Source: Oscillospiraceae bacterium (GTDB taxonomy: Bacteria; Bacillota; Clostridia; Oscillospirales; Ruminococcaceae). Taken from it: 64,000 nucleotides of DNA. The stretch lies in NCBI GenBank assembly GCA_022766785.1, contig JALEOL010000031.1, positions 1-64,000 on the forward strand. Direction: 5' to 3'. This document shows, piece after piece, positions 33,027 through 41,185 of the stretch. The notes under the pieces are model-generated. The model had not been told where the DNA came from. It did no database searches and was given only the letters and a program-made list of their open reading frames with translations. The translations under genes were made by a program, and so were the position numbers. Every line of letters begins with the position of its first letter. Position 1 is the stretch's first letter.

Positions 33027-33917
33027 ATGGATAACAACAGCTGCGTGAGCATAAAAGGGCTTACGAAGAAATACAGCAAATTCACACTGGGCGCCCTGGA
33101 TATAGATATCCCGGAGGGATTTTCCACTGCGCTCATCGGAGCGAACGGCGCAGGAAAGACAACGCTCATAGACATTCTCTGCGGCGTTACGCATAAGACG
33201 GGGGGCGAGGTGGTATATTTCAATGCCGAGACCGACATCGGCGACCCGGCGCTCCGGGAGAGGATAGGCTACTGCGCGAGTACGGCGTTTTTCCCGATAG
33301 GCTTTACGGCGAGGGACATCGCGGCGTCAATGGAGATAGCGTACAGCAGCTTTGACCGGGAGAAATTTGCAGAGCTGTGCGAGAAATTCGAGGTGGACAG
33401 CGAGCACACGAAAAAGCCGCGCCCCATGATGAAGCAGTCCGACGGAAACCGCATGCGCACCTGCCTTGCGGCGGTATTCGCACGGAAAAGCGACCTGCTG
33501 GTGCTGGACGAGCCGGGAAGCAGCCTTGATCCTCTCATGCGCGACAGGCTTTGCGACAGAATGAGGGAGTACCTTGACGACGGGGAGGGCAGGCGCTCCA
33601 TAATATTCTCCACCCACAACATAGCGGACATGGAGAACGCCGCCGACTATGCGGTATTCATGGACAGGGGGCGTATCATCGAGCAGGGGTTCATCGAGGA
33701 TCTCAAGGAGAAATACATCATCGTGAGCGGCGACGCCGGGGACTTTGAAAGAGCGAAATCACTTCTGCTGAGCGGCAGCCACAACCGAACCACCTTTGAC
33801 GGGCTGGCGCTTGCGGAGAACGCGGAAACGCTTGCGGCAATGGGCGTAGACAGCGAAACGCCGACATTGCAGCAGCTGAGCGTAGGGCTTCTGAAATACG
33901 CGGAGGAGCACAGATGA
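33027..33917 (+). CDS. ABC transporter ATPase (YtrB-like) with divergent signature
   Basis: A 296-residue ATPase. Walker A is GANGAGKTT, Walker B is LLVLDEPGSSLDP, and the switch region reads IIFSTHNIADMENAADY, as in YtrB/bacitracin-type exporters. The signature motif, normally LSGGQ, is QSDGN, and the usual Q-loop glutamine is not evident (YCASTAFFP). It may hydrolyse ATP weakly or use a partner. It overlaps the first permease by four bases. With the permeases it may export or sense a peptide antibiotic, by analogy. Confidence 0.88.
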   Translation: MDNNSCVSIKGLTKKYSKFTLGALDIDIPEGFSTALIGANGAGKTTLIDILCGVTHKTGGEVVYFNAETDIGDPALRERIGYCASTAFFPIGFTARDIAASMEIAYSSFDREKFAELCEKFEVDSEHTKKPRPMMKQSDGNRMRTCLAAVFARKSDLLVLDEPGSSLDPLMRDRLCDRMREYLDDGEGRRSIIFSTHNIADMENAADYAVFMDRGRIIEQGFIEDLKEKYIIVSGDAGDFERAKSLLLSGSHNRTTFDGLALAENAETLAAMGVDSETPTLQQLSVGLLKYAEEHR

Positions 33918-34606
33918 GGTACATAAAGTCGTTCAGGCTGTTTTTCGGGAGAATGCCGCTGAGACCGATCGCCGTTTTCGGTGCGGCAATGGCGGTGTTT
34001 TCAGTCCTGATAGCGATACCTGACCTTGCAGACGGAGAGGATTTTCTTGCCGGAATGGTGGAGGGAATGTCGGTGATGATCGGCACGGTGGCGTCCATGG
34101 TGGGCGTAATGTTGATGATAGGGCTGTACAACAGCTGTTCCCCGGAGACCCCCGGGTACAAATACTTCCGCTCCATTCCGGACAGCGTGGGACATCTGCG
34201 GCGCGGTATCCTGGCGGCTAGCGTGCTTTCGCTGGTGACCGGCGCGGTGCTGCTGGCGCTGGTGGGTGCGATATCCGGCGTCATGGGTCTGGATATGTCC
34301 GGGGTAGTCCTCGGTGCGCTGCTGCTTCCGCTTGCCACAGGCGCGTGTAATTTCACGGGATTTTTCCGGCGCTCCGCCGCACGGCTGGGAGTGCTGTTCG
34401 TTATCATGTGCGGCAGCGGATTTATCGCAGGTTTTACGGTGGGAAATGCGGAGGAAGAAGAAACATCGCTGGTGGAGATATTTTCGCAGAACAAGTGTCT
34501 GCTTATGGTGGTATTCGCCGTGTCTGTAGTGGTGTATATCGCAGGGCTTGTGTATGCGGTCTGCCAGGCGAAAAGAAAGTGGGGGAGTGAGCCATGCGCG
34601 CGATGA
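33914..34606 (+). CDS. ABC transporter permease-like membrane protein 1
   Basis: A 230-residue protein with about six helices and a long N-terminal cytoplasmic-to-membrane transition (FRLFFGRMPLRPIAVFGAAM). No family is recognised beyond its operon position after the ATPase and its start overlap with it. Its 3' end overlaps permease 2 by 13 bases. Probably one half of the membrane channel. Confidence 0.75.
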   Translation: MRYIKSFRLFFGRMPLRPIAVFGAAMAVFSVLIAIPDLADGEDFLAGMVEGMSVMIGTVASMVGVMLMIGLYNSCSPETPGYKYFRSIPDSVGHLRRGILAASVLSLVTGAVLLALVGAISGVMGLDMSGVVLGALLLPLATGACNFTGFFRRSAARLGVLFVIMCGSGFIAGFTVGNAEEEETSLVEIFSQNKCLLMVVFAVSVVVYIAGLVYAVCQAKRKWGSEPCAR

Positions 34607-35271
34607 AGCTGCTGTTTAGCAGGTACATAAGGCACAGAGCGTCGCTGCTCTGCTCGGCGGTATTTTTTGTGGTAATGCTAACGGCGGTGATGCTGTTCCA
34701 TGCCGACCCCGGCTCTCCGGACAGCGAACAGGGGGACTATCTGATGTGCAAGATGTGTGGACTGTTCCCGGCGATGTTCGGGGTGGCTGTGCCGTCGGTA
34801 TTTCTGGCGCAGGAGACCCAGGGCAGCCGTTTCCTGAGGGCTGTCCCATTCGCGGAGCAGATATACCGCACCGGAATTCCGCTGCTGTGCGCCGGGGTGA
34901 CGTTCTTCTGGACGGCGGTGACGGATATCGTCTACTCTGCTTTTATCCTTATCTCCGGCAGGGATATCGCCAATATTACCGATATGCTGGCGCTTAGCGC
35001 TGTGGTGGGGTTCGTGTTCACGATAGCGTCCTGCTGCGGTCTGACCATTCGGCATGGGGGTTATGTGTTTATCCTGTACTATCTGCCGTTTGTTCTGATC
35101 ATGTCTATGGGCAGGCGGAATGATTTTCTGGGGCTTCCGCTGTGGGGCGCATTGCTGATATTTATCGGCGGATCTGCGGCTGGGCTTGCGGCGTGTCTTG
35201 CGATAGCCCGGCTGGCTTACGCAAAGGGGAATTTCCACGAGATCACCACCACCCAGGGCAAATTTGTGTGA
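34594..35271 (+). CDS. ABC transporter permease-like membrane protein 2
   Basis: A 225-residue protein with about six helices, similar in size and arrangement to the preceding permease-like protein, so the two likely form a heterodimer energised by the ATPase at 33027. ATG 34594 has GGGGGAG seven bases upstream. It ends the operon; no clear T-tract terminator directly follows. Confidence 0.75.
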   Translation: MRAMKLLFSRYIRHRASLLCSAVFFVVMLTAVMLFHADPGSPDSEQGDYLMCKMCGLFPAMFGVAVPSVFLAQETQGSRFLRAVPFAEQIYRTGIPLLCAGVTFFWTAVTDIVYSAFILISGRDIANITDMLALSAVVGFVFTIASCCGLTIRHGGYVFILYYLPFVLIMSMGRRNDFLGLPLWGALLIFIGGSAAGLAACLAIARLAYAKGNFHEITTTQGKFV

Positions 35272-35294
35272 TATACTTACTCACATGTCAAAGT

Positions 35295-35353
35295 TTCACA
35301 TATATTTCACATAAGGTTCACAAAATATTCACTCGCGTTGGATATACTATAAT
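35295..35353 (+). promoter_or_regulatory. Four 11-bp-spaced TTCACA repeats plus -10 box (Pho-box-like promoter)
   Basis: TTCACA, TTCACA, TTCACA and TTCACT begin at 35295, 35306, 35317 and 35328, exactly one helical turn apart, and TATAAT follows at 35348-35353. No normal -35 box is present. Four such TT(A/T/C)ACA repeats at 11-bp pitch just upstream of a -10 are the known binding layout of PhoP-type response regulators in Firmicutes. Confidence 0.65.
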
Positions 35354-35359
35354 CACAGA

Positions 35360-35476
35360 TTTGAGGGAGTTCGCCCGAAGTAATCTGTTTCAATTTCGAT
35401 ACCGTTCATTTTCATATAATTACCAACCAAACCAGCATCAGACCCCTGTGAGAAATCACGGGGGTTTGATGTTTAT
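35360..35476 (+). ncRNA. Candidate small RNA under the Pho-box-like promoter
   Basis: Downstream of the -10 box at 35348 there is no plus-strand gene. The predicted transcript begins with a stem (CAGATT with AATCTG, enclosing GGG/CCC), has a single-stranded A/T/C-rich middle, and ends in a strong hairpin (ACCCCTGTGA with TCACGGGGGT) followed by TTTGATGTTT. Length is about 115 bases. This is inference from signals; no family is recognised. Confidence 0.5.
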
Positions 35477-35529
35477 TGCGGTATTTTTTTGGTCACGCGA
35501 ACCGGCTCTGATAGCGGTCGTGTTATACT

Positions 35530-35558
35530 AAACCGGGGCTAGGTACAGTCCCGGTTTT
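35530..35558 (+). terminator. Hairpin with T-tract, plus strand
   Basis: AAACCGGG pairs with CCCGGTTT, followed by TTGTGTG. It could end plus-strand read-through transcripts and also act as 3' hairpin of the minus-strand gene ending at 35564. Confidence 0.5.
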
Positions 35559-35563
35559 GTGTG

Positions 35564-36205
35564 TTATTTCGTGACTTTTACGGTTATCTCAGCATATTCG
35601 CCGCTGTCAAGAGTGGCGCGGATAGTGGTCTTACCGGTCTTCTTTGCTGTCACAAGACCCTTTGAGGATACTGTGGCAACGGTCTTCTTTGTGGAGAGCC
35701 ATGTTGTCTTGCTCTTTGAGTTTTCAAGAATGGAGCCGAGCTGGAGCGTTTGACCCCTTTTGAGAGTAATGCTTAGCTTAACGGAGGGCTTATCGGTGGG
35801 GGTGAATGTGTAGTAGAAGTCCTCCAGTGTCTGTTTTGTTCCGGAGGTAATTTTGGCATAGTATGTACCTTTTTTTAAATCCTGACCATCCCCCCAGTTA
35901 TTTTCCACGCGCCAATTGTCACTTACAGTTTCTGCGTTAGAATTAAGAAGGCAGCAACGAGTCCATCCGGCGCCAACAGCTTTTGAACATCTTAAAATAA
36001 GTTTACCGTCACTTGGTAAAGTGATTTTGAAATAAGTTATCGATTCTTCTTCCAGATTCTTTGTGTAGTATTCGAGCTGTTCCATTTTAATGGCGTTATC
36101 GAATACGCCTGCTGCGCTTGCGGTGGTAGTGGGCATTACCAGCGCCGATACCGCGATTGCCGCCGTTGCGATGACTGCTGCGATTTTTTTAAGTAGCCTT
36201 TTCAT
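35564..36205 (-). CDS. Secreted protein with bacterial Ig-like (BIG2) domain
   Basis: A 213-residue exported protein: basic signal peptide with hydrophobic core and ASAAG cleavage region (about residue 32), a beta-rich middle domain resembling secreted pre-peptidase C-terminal modules (ESITYFKITLPSDGKLIL, DLKKGTYYAKI), and a C-terminal BIG2 domain (TTWLSTKKTVATVSSKGLVTA, KTGKTTIRATLDSG). No catalytic domain or membrane anchor. Probably a cell-surface or secreted adhesion/structural protein. Confidence 0.8.
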   Translation of the reverse strand: MKRLLKKIAAVIATAAIAVSALVMPTTTASAAGVFDNAIKMEQLEYYTKNLEEESITYFKITLPSDGKLILRCSKAVGAGWTRCCLLNSNAETVSDNWRVENNWGDGQDLKKGTYYAKITSGTKQTLEDFYYTFTPTDKPSVKLSITLKRGQTLQLGSILENSKSKTTWLSTKKTVATVSSKGLVTAKKTGKTTIRATLDSGEYAEITVKVTK

Positions 36206-36348
36206 GTTGATTTACCTCGCTTTGTTTTTTCCGCATACCTGCGGTAAGTCCATTATAGCATTTCGCGAGGAAAAAACAAGAGTTTATGCAAAATCTGCGC
36301 CTGAACAAGCATAATTTGCATATTGCACACTGCAACACAGGTCAACTA

Positions 36349-36376
36349 AACAAAAGGGCTGCCCGAAAGCAGCCCT
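36349..36376 (-). terminator. Intrinsic terminator of the minus-strand pnp operon
   Basis: AGGGCTGC and GCAGCCCT pair around CCGAAA; on the minus strand it is followed by TTTTGTTT. Confidence 0.8.
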
Positions 36377-36410
36377 ATGATATTATGATACATCGGGAGA
36401 AGCCCGATAC

Positions 36411-36440
36411 AATAATTCCGAATTACGAATTCCGAATTAT
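36411..36440. repeat. AATTCCGAATT repeat overlapping the pnp stop
   Basis: AATTCCGAATT units arranged around TACG extend across the 3' end of the purine nucleoside phosphorylase gene and supply its last four codons (IIRNS tail) and stop. It is related to the cluster at 12889-12925. Confidence 0.6.
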
Positions 36441-37256
36441 ATCCGTTATCGCCTGCGTCACCAGCTTCTTGAACAGCGGAGCGACACGGTCGGCGGTTTC
36501 CTGAACCTCCGCGTGGGTGAGGGGCTTTATCGAGATACCTGCTGCGAGGTTGCTTATGCAGGAGATACCGCAAACTTCCATTCCGGCGTGACGGGCGGCT
36601 ATCGCTTCAATGGCGGTGGACATTCCCACTGCGTCCGCGCCAAGGCGCTCGTATGCGCGTATCTCGGAGGGAGTTTCGTACTGCGGTCCGGTGGTCTGGA
36701 TATACACGCCCTTGCGCAGCGGCACTCCTGCGGTGACAGCGGCGTTCTCCACTATCTTCTGAAGTCTGCGGCTGTATACCTCGGACATATCCGGGAAGCG
36801 CACGCCAAGTTCCCCGATATTCTCACCGATTAGCGGCGAGGGGACGGACATCGAAATGTGGTCGGTTATAAGCATCAGGTCGCCGGCGTTAAAGCTGCGG
36901 TTTATTCCCCCGGCGGCGTTAGTCAGGAACAGAACCTTTGCGCCCATAAGCTTCATCAGCCTTACCGGGAGCACAACGTCCTGTGGCGCGTAGCCCTCGT
37001 AGAAATGCACCCTGCCCTGCATTGCCACAATGGGAACTCCCCCGGCGTACCCGAACACAAATCTGCCCTTATGCCCGGGAACAGTGGATACCGGGAAGCC
37101 CTCGATATCGTGGTAATCCAGCGTTTCCACTACCTCCATTGTATCGGCGTAATCGCCGAGACCGCTGCCGAGTATCAGCGCCAGCTCCGGCTTGAAGCTG
37201 ACCTTTTTCTGCACGCACTCAAAGCACTTTATAAGTTTCTCATAATGCTCGTTCAT
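36423..37256 (-). CDS. Purine nucleoside phosphorylase
   Basis: A 277-residue trimeric-type PNP that splits purine nucleosides with phosphate into base and ribose 1-phosphate. Motifs: LGSGLGDYAD (phosphate site), VPGHKGRFVFG, GRVHFYEGY, TNAAGGIN and GPQYETPSEI, with the specificity residues in VGMSTAIEAIAARH. The last residues come from a small repeat. It overlaps the DUF2625 gene by four bases and belongs to the ahcY run, where it can use adenosine-derived nucleosides. Confidence 0.95.
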   Translation of the reverse strand: MNEHYEKLIKCFECVQKKVSFKPELALILGSGLGDYADTMEVVETLDYHDIEGFPVSTVPGHKGRFVFGYAGGVPIVAMQGRVHFYEGYAPQDVVLPVRLMKLMGAKVLFLTNAAGGINRSFNAGDLMLITDHISMSVPSPLIGENIGELGVRFPDMSEVYSRRLQKIVENAAVTAGVPLRKGVYIQTTGPQYETPSEIRAYERLGADAVGMSTAIEAIAARHAGMEVCGISCISNLAAGISIKPLTHAEVQETADRVAPLFKKLVTQAITDIIRNS

Positions 37257-37861
37257 TCCTCTGCACCTCCGTCTGTATCTCCTGCCTGCTTTTTCATAAC
37301 GCCTATCTCCACGTCCTGCAATTGAGTGATGAGGACTGCGGCGGCGGAGCGCTTCTCCTCAGACTGCTCCCACAGAGGTGGGTAAAGGCTCACGCCCTTG
37401 TCCGCCGGGAGCTGGTCGAACAGCACACCCGGGCACTCCCGGACGTAATCACGGTAAAATCTCTCCATGTCCTCCGGGCTGCAAACGAACTCCAGCAGCT
37501 CGTCGTAATTCTCGCCGAACTCTTCCACCGCAAGCTCGTCCGGGGCGAGGTATAGCAGCGTGCCGTCCCTGCCCAGCCCGAAAATACCCCCGAAAACGTC
37601 CTCCGCGACAACCGTCATTCCGGTCTCGGAGAGCCGCTGGTTGCGCTCGAAGAAGTCGACCGTGCCGCTGCCCAGAAGCCGCAGCATTCCATTCACCGAA
37701 ACTCCCCCTGTTCCTGCAAGAACAGCGGCGAGAGGGGAGAAGTCCCCTTTCTGGGAGCGCACCTTTTTCGCCTTTTCCTCGTCCGGGGGGAGCAGGATGA
37801 TATCGCACCCCGAACCGCTGAACATCGCCTGAATACGGCTGAACTGCTCCTCAAAGGTCAT
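37253..37861 (-). CDS. DUF2625 family protein
   Basis: A 202-residue cytosolic protein with the family's core: LAAVLAGTGGVSVNGMLRLLGSG, then VVAEDVFGGIFGLG, LYLAPDELAVEEFG and a terminal FYRDYVRECPG helix. The function of DUF2625 is unknown. It is embedded between ahcY (3 bp gap) and the nucleoside phosphorylase (4-bp overlap), so its expression is tied to S-adenosylhomocysteine recycling. Confidence 0.8.
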   Translation of the reverse strand: MTFEEQFSRIQAMFSGSGCDIILLPPDEEKAKKVRSQKGDFSPLAAVLAGTGGVSVNGMLRLLGSGTVDFFERNQRLSETGMTVVAEDVFGGIFGLGRDGTLLYLAPDELAVEEFGENYDELLEFVCSPEDMERFYRDYVRECPGVLFDQLPADKGVSLYPPLWEQSEEKRSAAAVLITQLQDVEIGVMKKQAGDTDGGAEE

Positions 37862-37864
37862 TGC

Positions 37865-39121
37865 TCAGACCTCCCAGCTGCCGAGGTATTTTTCCTGCTC
37901 CGGGGTGAGCTTATCGATCTCAATGCCCCAGTAGCTTATCTTGCGCAGCGCCACCTCGCGGTCTATATCTTTCGGTACATTCACCGTCATTGAGCCGCCG
38001 GATTTCACCTTATCGCTGTTCTGCGCGATGTACTTTGCGGAAAGCGCCTGAATAGCGAAGCTCATGTCCATTATCTCCGCAGGGTGTCCGTCTCCGGCGG
38101 CAAGGTTCACAAGTCTGCCCTCGGCAATAACGAACACGGTTCTTCCGTTTTTCAGCCTGTAGCCCATGATGTTGTTCCGGGCGAGGTAGCTGTCAGCGGC
38201 TATTTCGCGCAGCTTCGCCATGTTGACTTCCACGTCAAAGTGACCTGCGTTGCAGCAGATAGCGCCGTCTTTCATGTTGAGGAACGCTTCCTCGCCGATA
38301 ACGTCCGCGCAGCCGGTGACGGTCACGAAGAAATCGCCGACCTTTGCCGCCTCGCGCATGGGCATTACCTTGAAGCCGTCCATTACCGCCTCCATAGCCT
38401 TTATCGGGTCTATTTCAGTCACGATAACGTCTGCGCCAAGCCCCTTTGCGCGCATTGCAACGCCCTTTCCGCACCAGCCGTAGCCTGCAACGACAACGTT
38501 CTTACCGGCAACGATAAGGTTAGTTGTCCTGTTTATGCCGTCCCAGACGGACTGCCCGGTGCCGTAGCGGTTGTCGAACAGGTGCTTGCAGTCCGCGTCG
38601 TTCACCAGAACCATGGGGAATTTCAGCGCGCCGTCCTTGTCCATTGCTTTCAGGCGGATAATGCCGGTGGTGGTCTCCTCGCAGCCGCCCAGCACCTCCG
38701 GGATAAGCTCCGGGTACTCGTTGTGAATGAGGTTCACGAGGTCGCCGCCGTCGTCGATGATAACGTTCGGGCGCGCCTTTATTACCTGGGAGATGTGGCG
38801 GTGGTATTCCTCGTCGGTGGCGTTATACCAGGCGAATACGTTCAGCCCGTCATGCACCAGCGCCGCGGCAACGTCGTCCTGAGTTGACAGGGGATTGCTG
38901 CCGGTGACGTACATCTCTGCGCCGCCTGCGGCAAGCACCTTGCACAGATACGCGGTCTTGGCTTCGAGGTGCACCGACAGCGCCACTCTTAAACCTGCAA
39001 AGGGCTTTTCCTGTGCGAATTCCTTTTCAATGCCGTTCAGCAGCGGCATGTTGCGCTTTACCCAGGATATTTTGCGTGCGCCGCTTTCCCAGAGGTCGGG
39101 GTTTCTTATTTCGTGTGACAT
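37865..39121 (-). CDS. ahcY: Adenosylhomocysteinase
   Basis: A 418-residue NAD-dependent enzyme that splits S-adenosylhomocysteine into adenosine and homocysteine, relieving inhibition of methyltransferases. Evidence: HLEAKTAYL, SNPLSTQDDVAAAL, the NAD loop VVAGYGWCGKG, FVTVTGCADVI, GHFDVEV and the C-terminal sequence near LTPEQEKYLGSW. The C-terminal tail is short, as in other Firmicutes enzymes. GGAG precedes the start. No S-adenosylhomocysteine riboswitch is seen in the 49 bp upstream. Confidence 0.95.
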   Translation of the reverse strand: MSHEIRNPDLWESGARKISWVKRNMPLLNGIEKEFAQEKPFAGLRVALSVHLEAKTAYLCKVLAAGGAEMYVTGSNPLSTQDDVAAALVHDGLNVFAWYNATDEEYHRHISQVIKARPNVIIDDGGDLVNLIHNEYPELIPEVLGGCEETTTGIIRLKAMDKDGALKFPMVLVNDADCKHLFDNRYGTGQSVWDGINRTTNLIVAGKNVVVAGYGWCGKGVAMRAKGLGADVIVTEIDPIKAMEAVMDGFKVMPMREAAKVGDFFVTVTGCADVIGEEAFLNMKDGAICCNAGHFDVEVNMAKLREIAADSYLARNNIMGYRLKNGRTVFVIAEGRLVNLAAGDGHPAEIMDMSFAIQALSAKYIAQNSDKVKSGGSMTVNVPKDIDREVALRKISYWGIEIDKLTPEQEKYLGSWEV

Positions 39122-39170
39122 TTTTTTGCTCCTTTATTTTTGGGCGATTACTGAAAGAAACGCCCTTTTG

Positions 39171-39662
39171 TTACAGTACTTCTGCGAAAATTCCGCAGGC
39201 TATTCTTTTTCCGGAATTGCCGGAGGGCTGTGTGTTCATGTCGTCAGGCATGGAGTGGAGGATAAGCGCCTTGCCGGAGTAATCCGACACCGCCGCCTTT
39301 CCGATATAGACTTCCATTGCCGCGAAGCCGCCACTGTCCGAGAATACCGGCGGCATATCCCCTGCGTGATAGGGGTGTCTGCCGCACCAGGTTTCAGCAG
39401 GGCAGAGGGAGAGATGTCCCCCGGCGTCGCTGAACGGTTCGTCGCCTTCGGCGCTGCCGCAGATTAACCCATCGTGCACATGAAACCCGAACACCCTGTC
39501 CGGGGGAAGTCCCCGGAACTCCGCGCGCAGATATATCCCACCGTCCAGCCAGTAGCCGAGTATCACTCCCCCGGTATCCGGGAACGCCGCGCTGCCGCGA
39601 AGCTCTCCCTGCAATGCCGGGTGTTCTGACGATATGTATGAAAATTTTCCTGAATGCTGCAT
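39171..39662 (-). CDS. Cu/Zn superoxide dismutase-like protein without signal peptide
   Basis: A 163-residue protein with the Cu/Zn SOD pattern: HVHDGLICG (two copper histidines and the disulfide cysteine), GGHLSLCP, HPYHAGDMPPVF (bridging and zinc ligands), LILHSMPDDMNTQPSG (copper His and active-site region) and RIACG (second cysteine). It lacks a signal peptide or lipobox, unlike most bacterial SodC enzymes, so it appears cytosolic. Whether it dismutates superoxide is untested. ATG 39662 follows AGGCAGGTG. Confidence 0.8.
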   Translation of the reverse strand: MQHSGKFSYISSEHPALQGELRGSAAFPDTGGVILGYWLDGGIYLRAEFRGLPPDRVFGFHVHDGLICGSAEGDEPFSDAGGHLSLCPAETWCGRHPYHAGDMPPVFSDSGGFAAMEVYIGKAAVSDYSGKALILHSMPDDMNTQPSGNSGKRIACGIFAEVL

Positions 39663-39700
39663 ATAGTGCACCTGCCTTTCAGGATAGTATATGCACTGCT

Positions 39701-40528
39701 TTACAGCGTGATGTCTTTCAGGGCGGAGAGGTCGTACCCGTCGGGGGTAGTGATCACATCGGAAGTCAGCGCCGGTATCTCTTTATCGGTAAGCCCGGCG
39801 AGCGACTTTTCCATAAGCCGGTCGTAGGTTTCCTTGCTGATTATCACCGTGCTCATGGAAAGGTCGGTGGCGATAGCTTCGTCAATAACAGTCTCGTCCA
39901 GATTCAGCGCGTCGAAAAGTTCAAAGGCGCAGAAGCTGTAGCCGTTTCCGCTTTTGTATTTTTCAAGTTCATCTTCGGCAATAAAATGGTATCCCTCTGC
40001 TCTCCACATCACCCGGTCAACGGCTGCAATAAACGCGTCCTTGTCATTTGAGGTCACTTCGGCGAAATCAAAATACGCAGCGGGGCTGTTCCCAAACCGC
40101 GTCAGGTAGCCGTATGATACCTCCGCGCCGTCTGTTTCCGGCGAGAAAACGTAGTGTTCATAGACCGTTCCGTCCTTGTCCACCAGCAGATTGCCGTCAA
40201 GTGCAGGGTACTGCCATGAAAATTCCCCGGTCACTTCGCCGTCCTTTATCGTGTAGAGATAGTCGGTGCTGTTACCCTTGTCGGTACACATGGTGATTAT
40301 CATTTCGGCGTGTTCATCTCCGGTAAGCTCGGCGAAGGTGATCCGATAGCCGGTGTGATATCCGGGATTGAGCGCCAGCAGCTTTTCCGCCTGCTGACTG
40401 ATGACCTCTCCGTAAAGCGCCTTGTCCTCTGCACTGAGGGTGTACTTTTCGCCGCCGCAGCCGCACAGCCCTGCTGTCATAAGCAGTACTGCCGCCGCTG
40501 AGAACAGCCTGAGCTTTTGTCCTGACAT
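39701..40528 (-). CDS. Lipoprotein of unknown function
   Basis: A 275-residue lipoprotein: signal peptide with lipobox LCGC followed by GGEKYTL. The mature part is soluble and acidic, with no recognised domain. It is the last gene of the tight run from the pseudokinase to here, 12 bp after a gene of unknown function and downstream of a two-component system, so a sensory or envelope role is possible. Confidence 0.65.
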   Translation of the reverse strand: MSGQKLRLFSAAAVLLMTAGLCGCGGEKYTLSAEDKALYGEVISQQAEKLLALNPGYHTGYRITFAELTGDEHAEMIITMCTDKGNSTDYLYTIKDGEVTGEFSWQYPALDGNLLVDKDGTVYEHYVFSPETDGAEVSYGYLTRFGNSPAAYFDFAEVTSNDKDAFIAAVDRVMWRAEGYHFIAEDELEKYKSGNGYSFCAFELFDALNLDETVIDEAIATDLSMSTVIISKETYDRLMEKSLAGLTDKEIPALTSDVITTPDGYDLSALKDITL

Positions 40529-40540
40529 ATCCCGCCCCCC

Positions 40541-41170
40541 TTACTGCTCCGCCGCAAGGGAATTAAGCTGGCGCACCAGCTCCTCCTCCAGGCAGGAATA
40601 GAACAGCGTGAACAGGATATCGGCGCTGCCCAGCAGGAAAACGTTTCGGTTGGTTATCGCCGCGAGGGAGGGGACGTAGGTGTAGATATACCCCTTGTAC
40701 CACTCGGCGTCGTATGCCGGGACTGCCTTTCCGGTCTTTACCATGCGGCGTATCTCCTCGAAATCGTCCTGGATAACGTTGTCGTAATTCCCGGCGCCCT
40801 TTGATATCACCATGTCGTAGATAGTCTTTATCTGCTTGTCGTTGAGGTAGCCCCCGGCGGTCTTTACGTTTTTGAGCGTGGGCAGCCTTACCGCAAAGGA
40901 ATATACCATAAGCGAGAGCACACGCTCGTATTCCGGGGTGTTCATCTCGGCGCAGCGCTCCTTGTCAAGCCGAATGCCGGTGTTGTAAAGACAGGTGGTG
41001 TCGGTGATATTGTTCAGCGATATCCGGAATATGTCCTTTATATTGATATTGTACAGGTCTTTGTCGGCTATCATGTAGATGTATTTCATGGCGTTGAACA
41101 GGGACACCCCTGCCTTTACCACCGTCTCGGAAATCATTGTGAACGCCGTTCTTTCGCTGATGAATTCCAT
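40541..41170 (-). CDS. Unrecognised cytosolic protein downstream of histidine kinase
   Basis: A 209-residue helical protein (FNAMKYIYMIADKDLYNINIKD near residues 26-47) without signal peptide or membrane segment except a moderately hydrophobic C-terminal stretch. I do not recognise the family. It lies 15 bp after the sensor kinase, and is probably cotranscribed with it. Confidence 0.6.
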   Translation of the reverse strand: MEFISERTAFTMISETVVKAGVSLFNAMKYIYMIADKDLYNINIKDIFRISLNNITDTTCLYNTGIRLDKERCAEMNTPEYERVLSLMVYSFAVRLPTLKNVKTAGGYLNDKQIKTIYDMVISKGAGNYDNVIQDDFEEIRRMVKTGKAVPAYDAEWYKGYIYTYVPSLAAITNRNVFLLGSADILFTLFYSCLEEELVRQLNSLAAEQ

Positions 41171-41185
41171 GATTTTTACCTCCGA

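Noticed and set aside
35469-35531. Twenty-residue hydrophobic peptide frame starting with ATG right after the small-RNA terminator, considered as a type I toxin
   Set aside because: The start lies within the terminator tail, the spacing from GGGGG is poor and no known toxin family matches.
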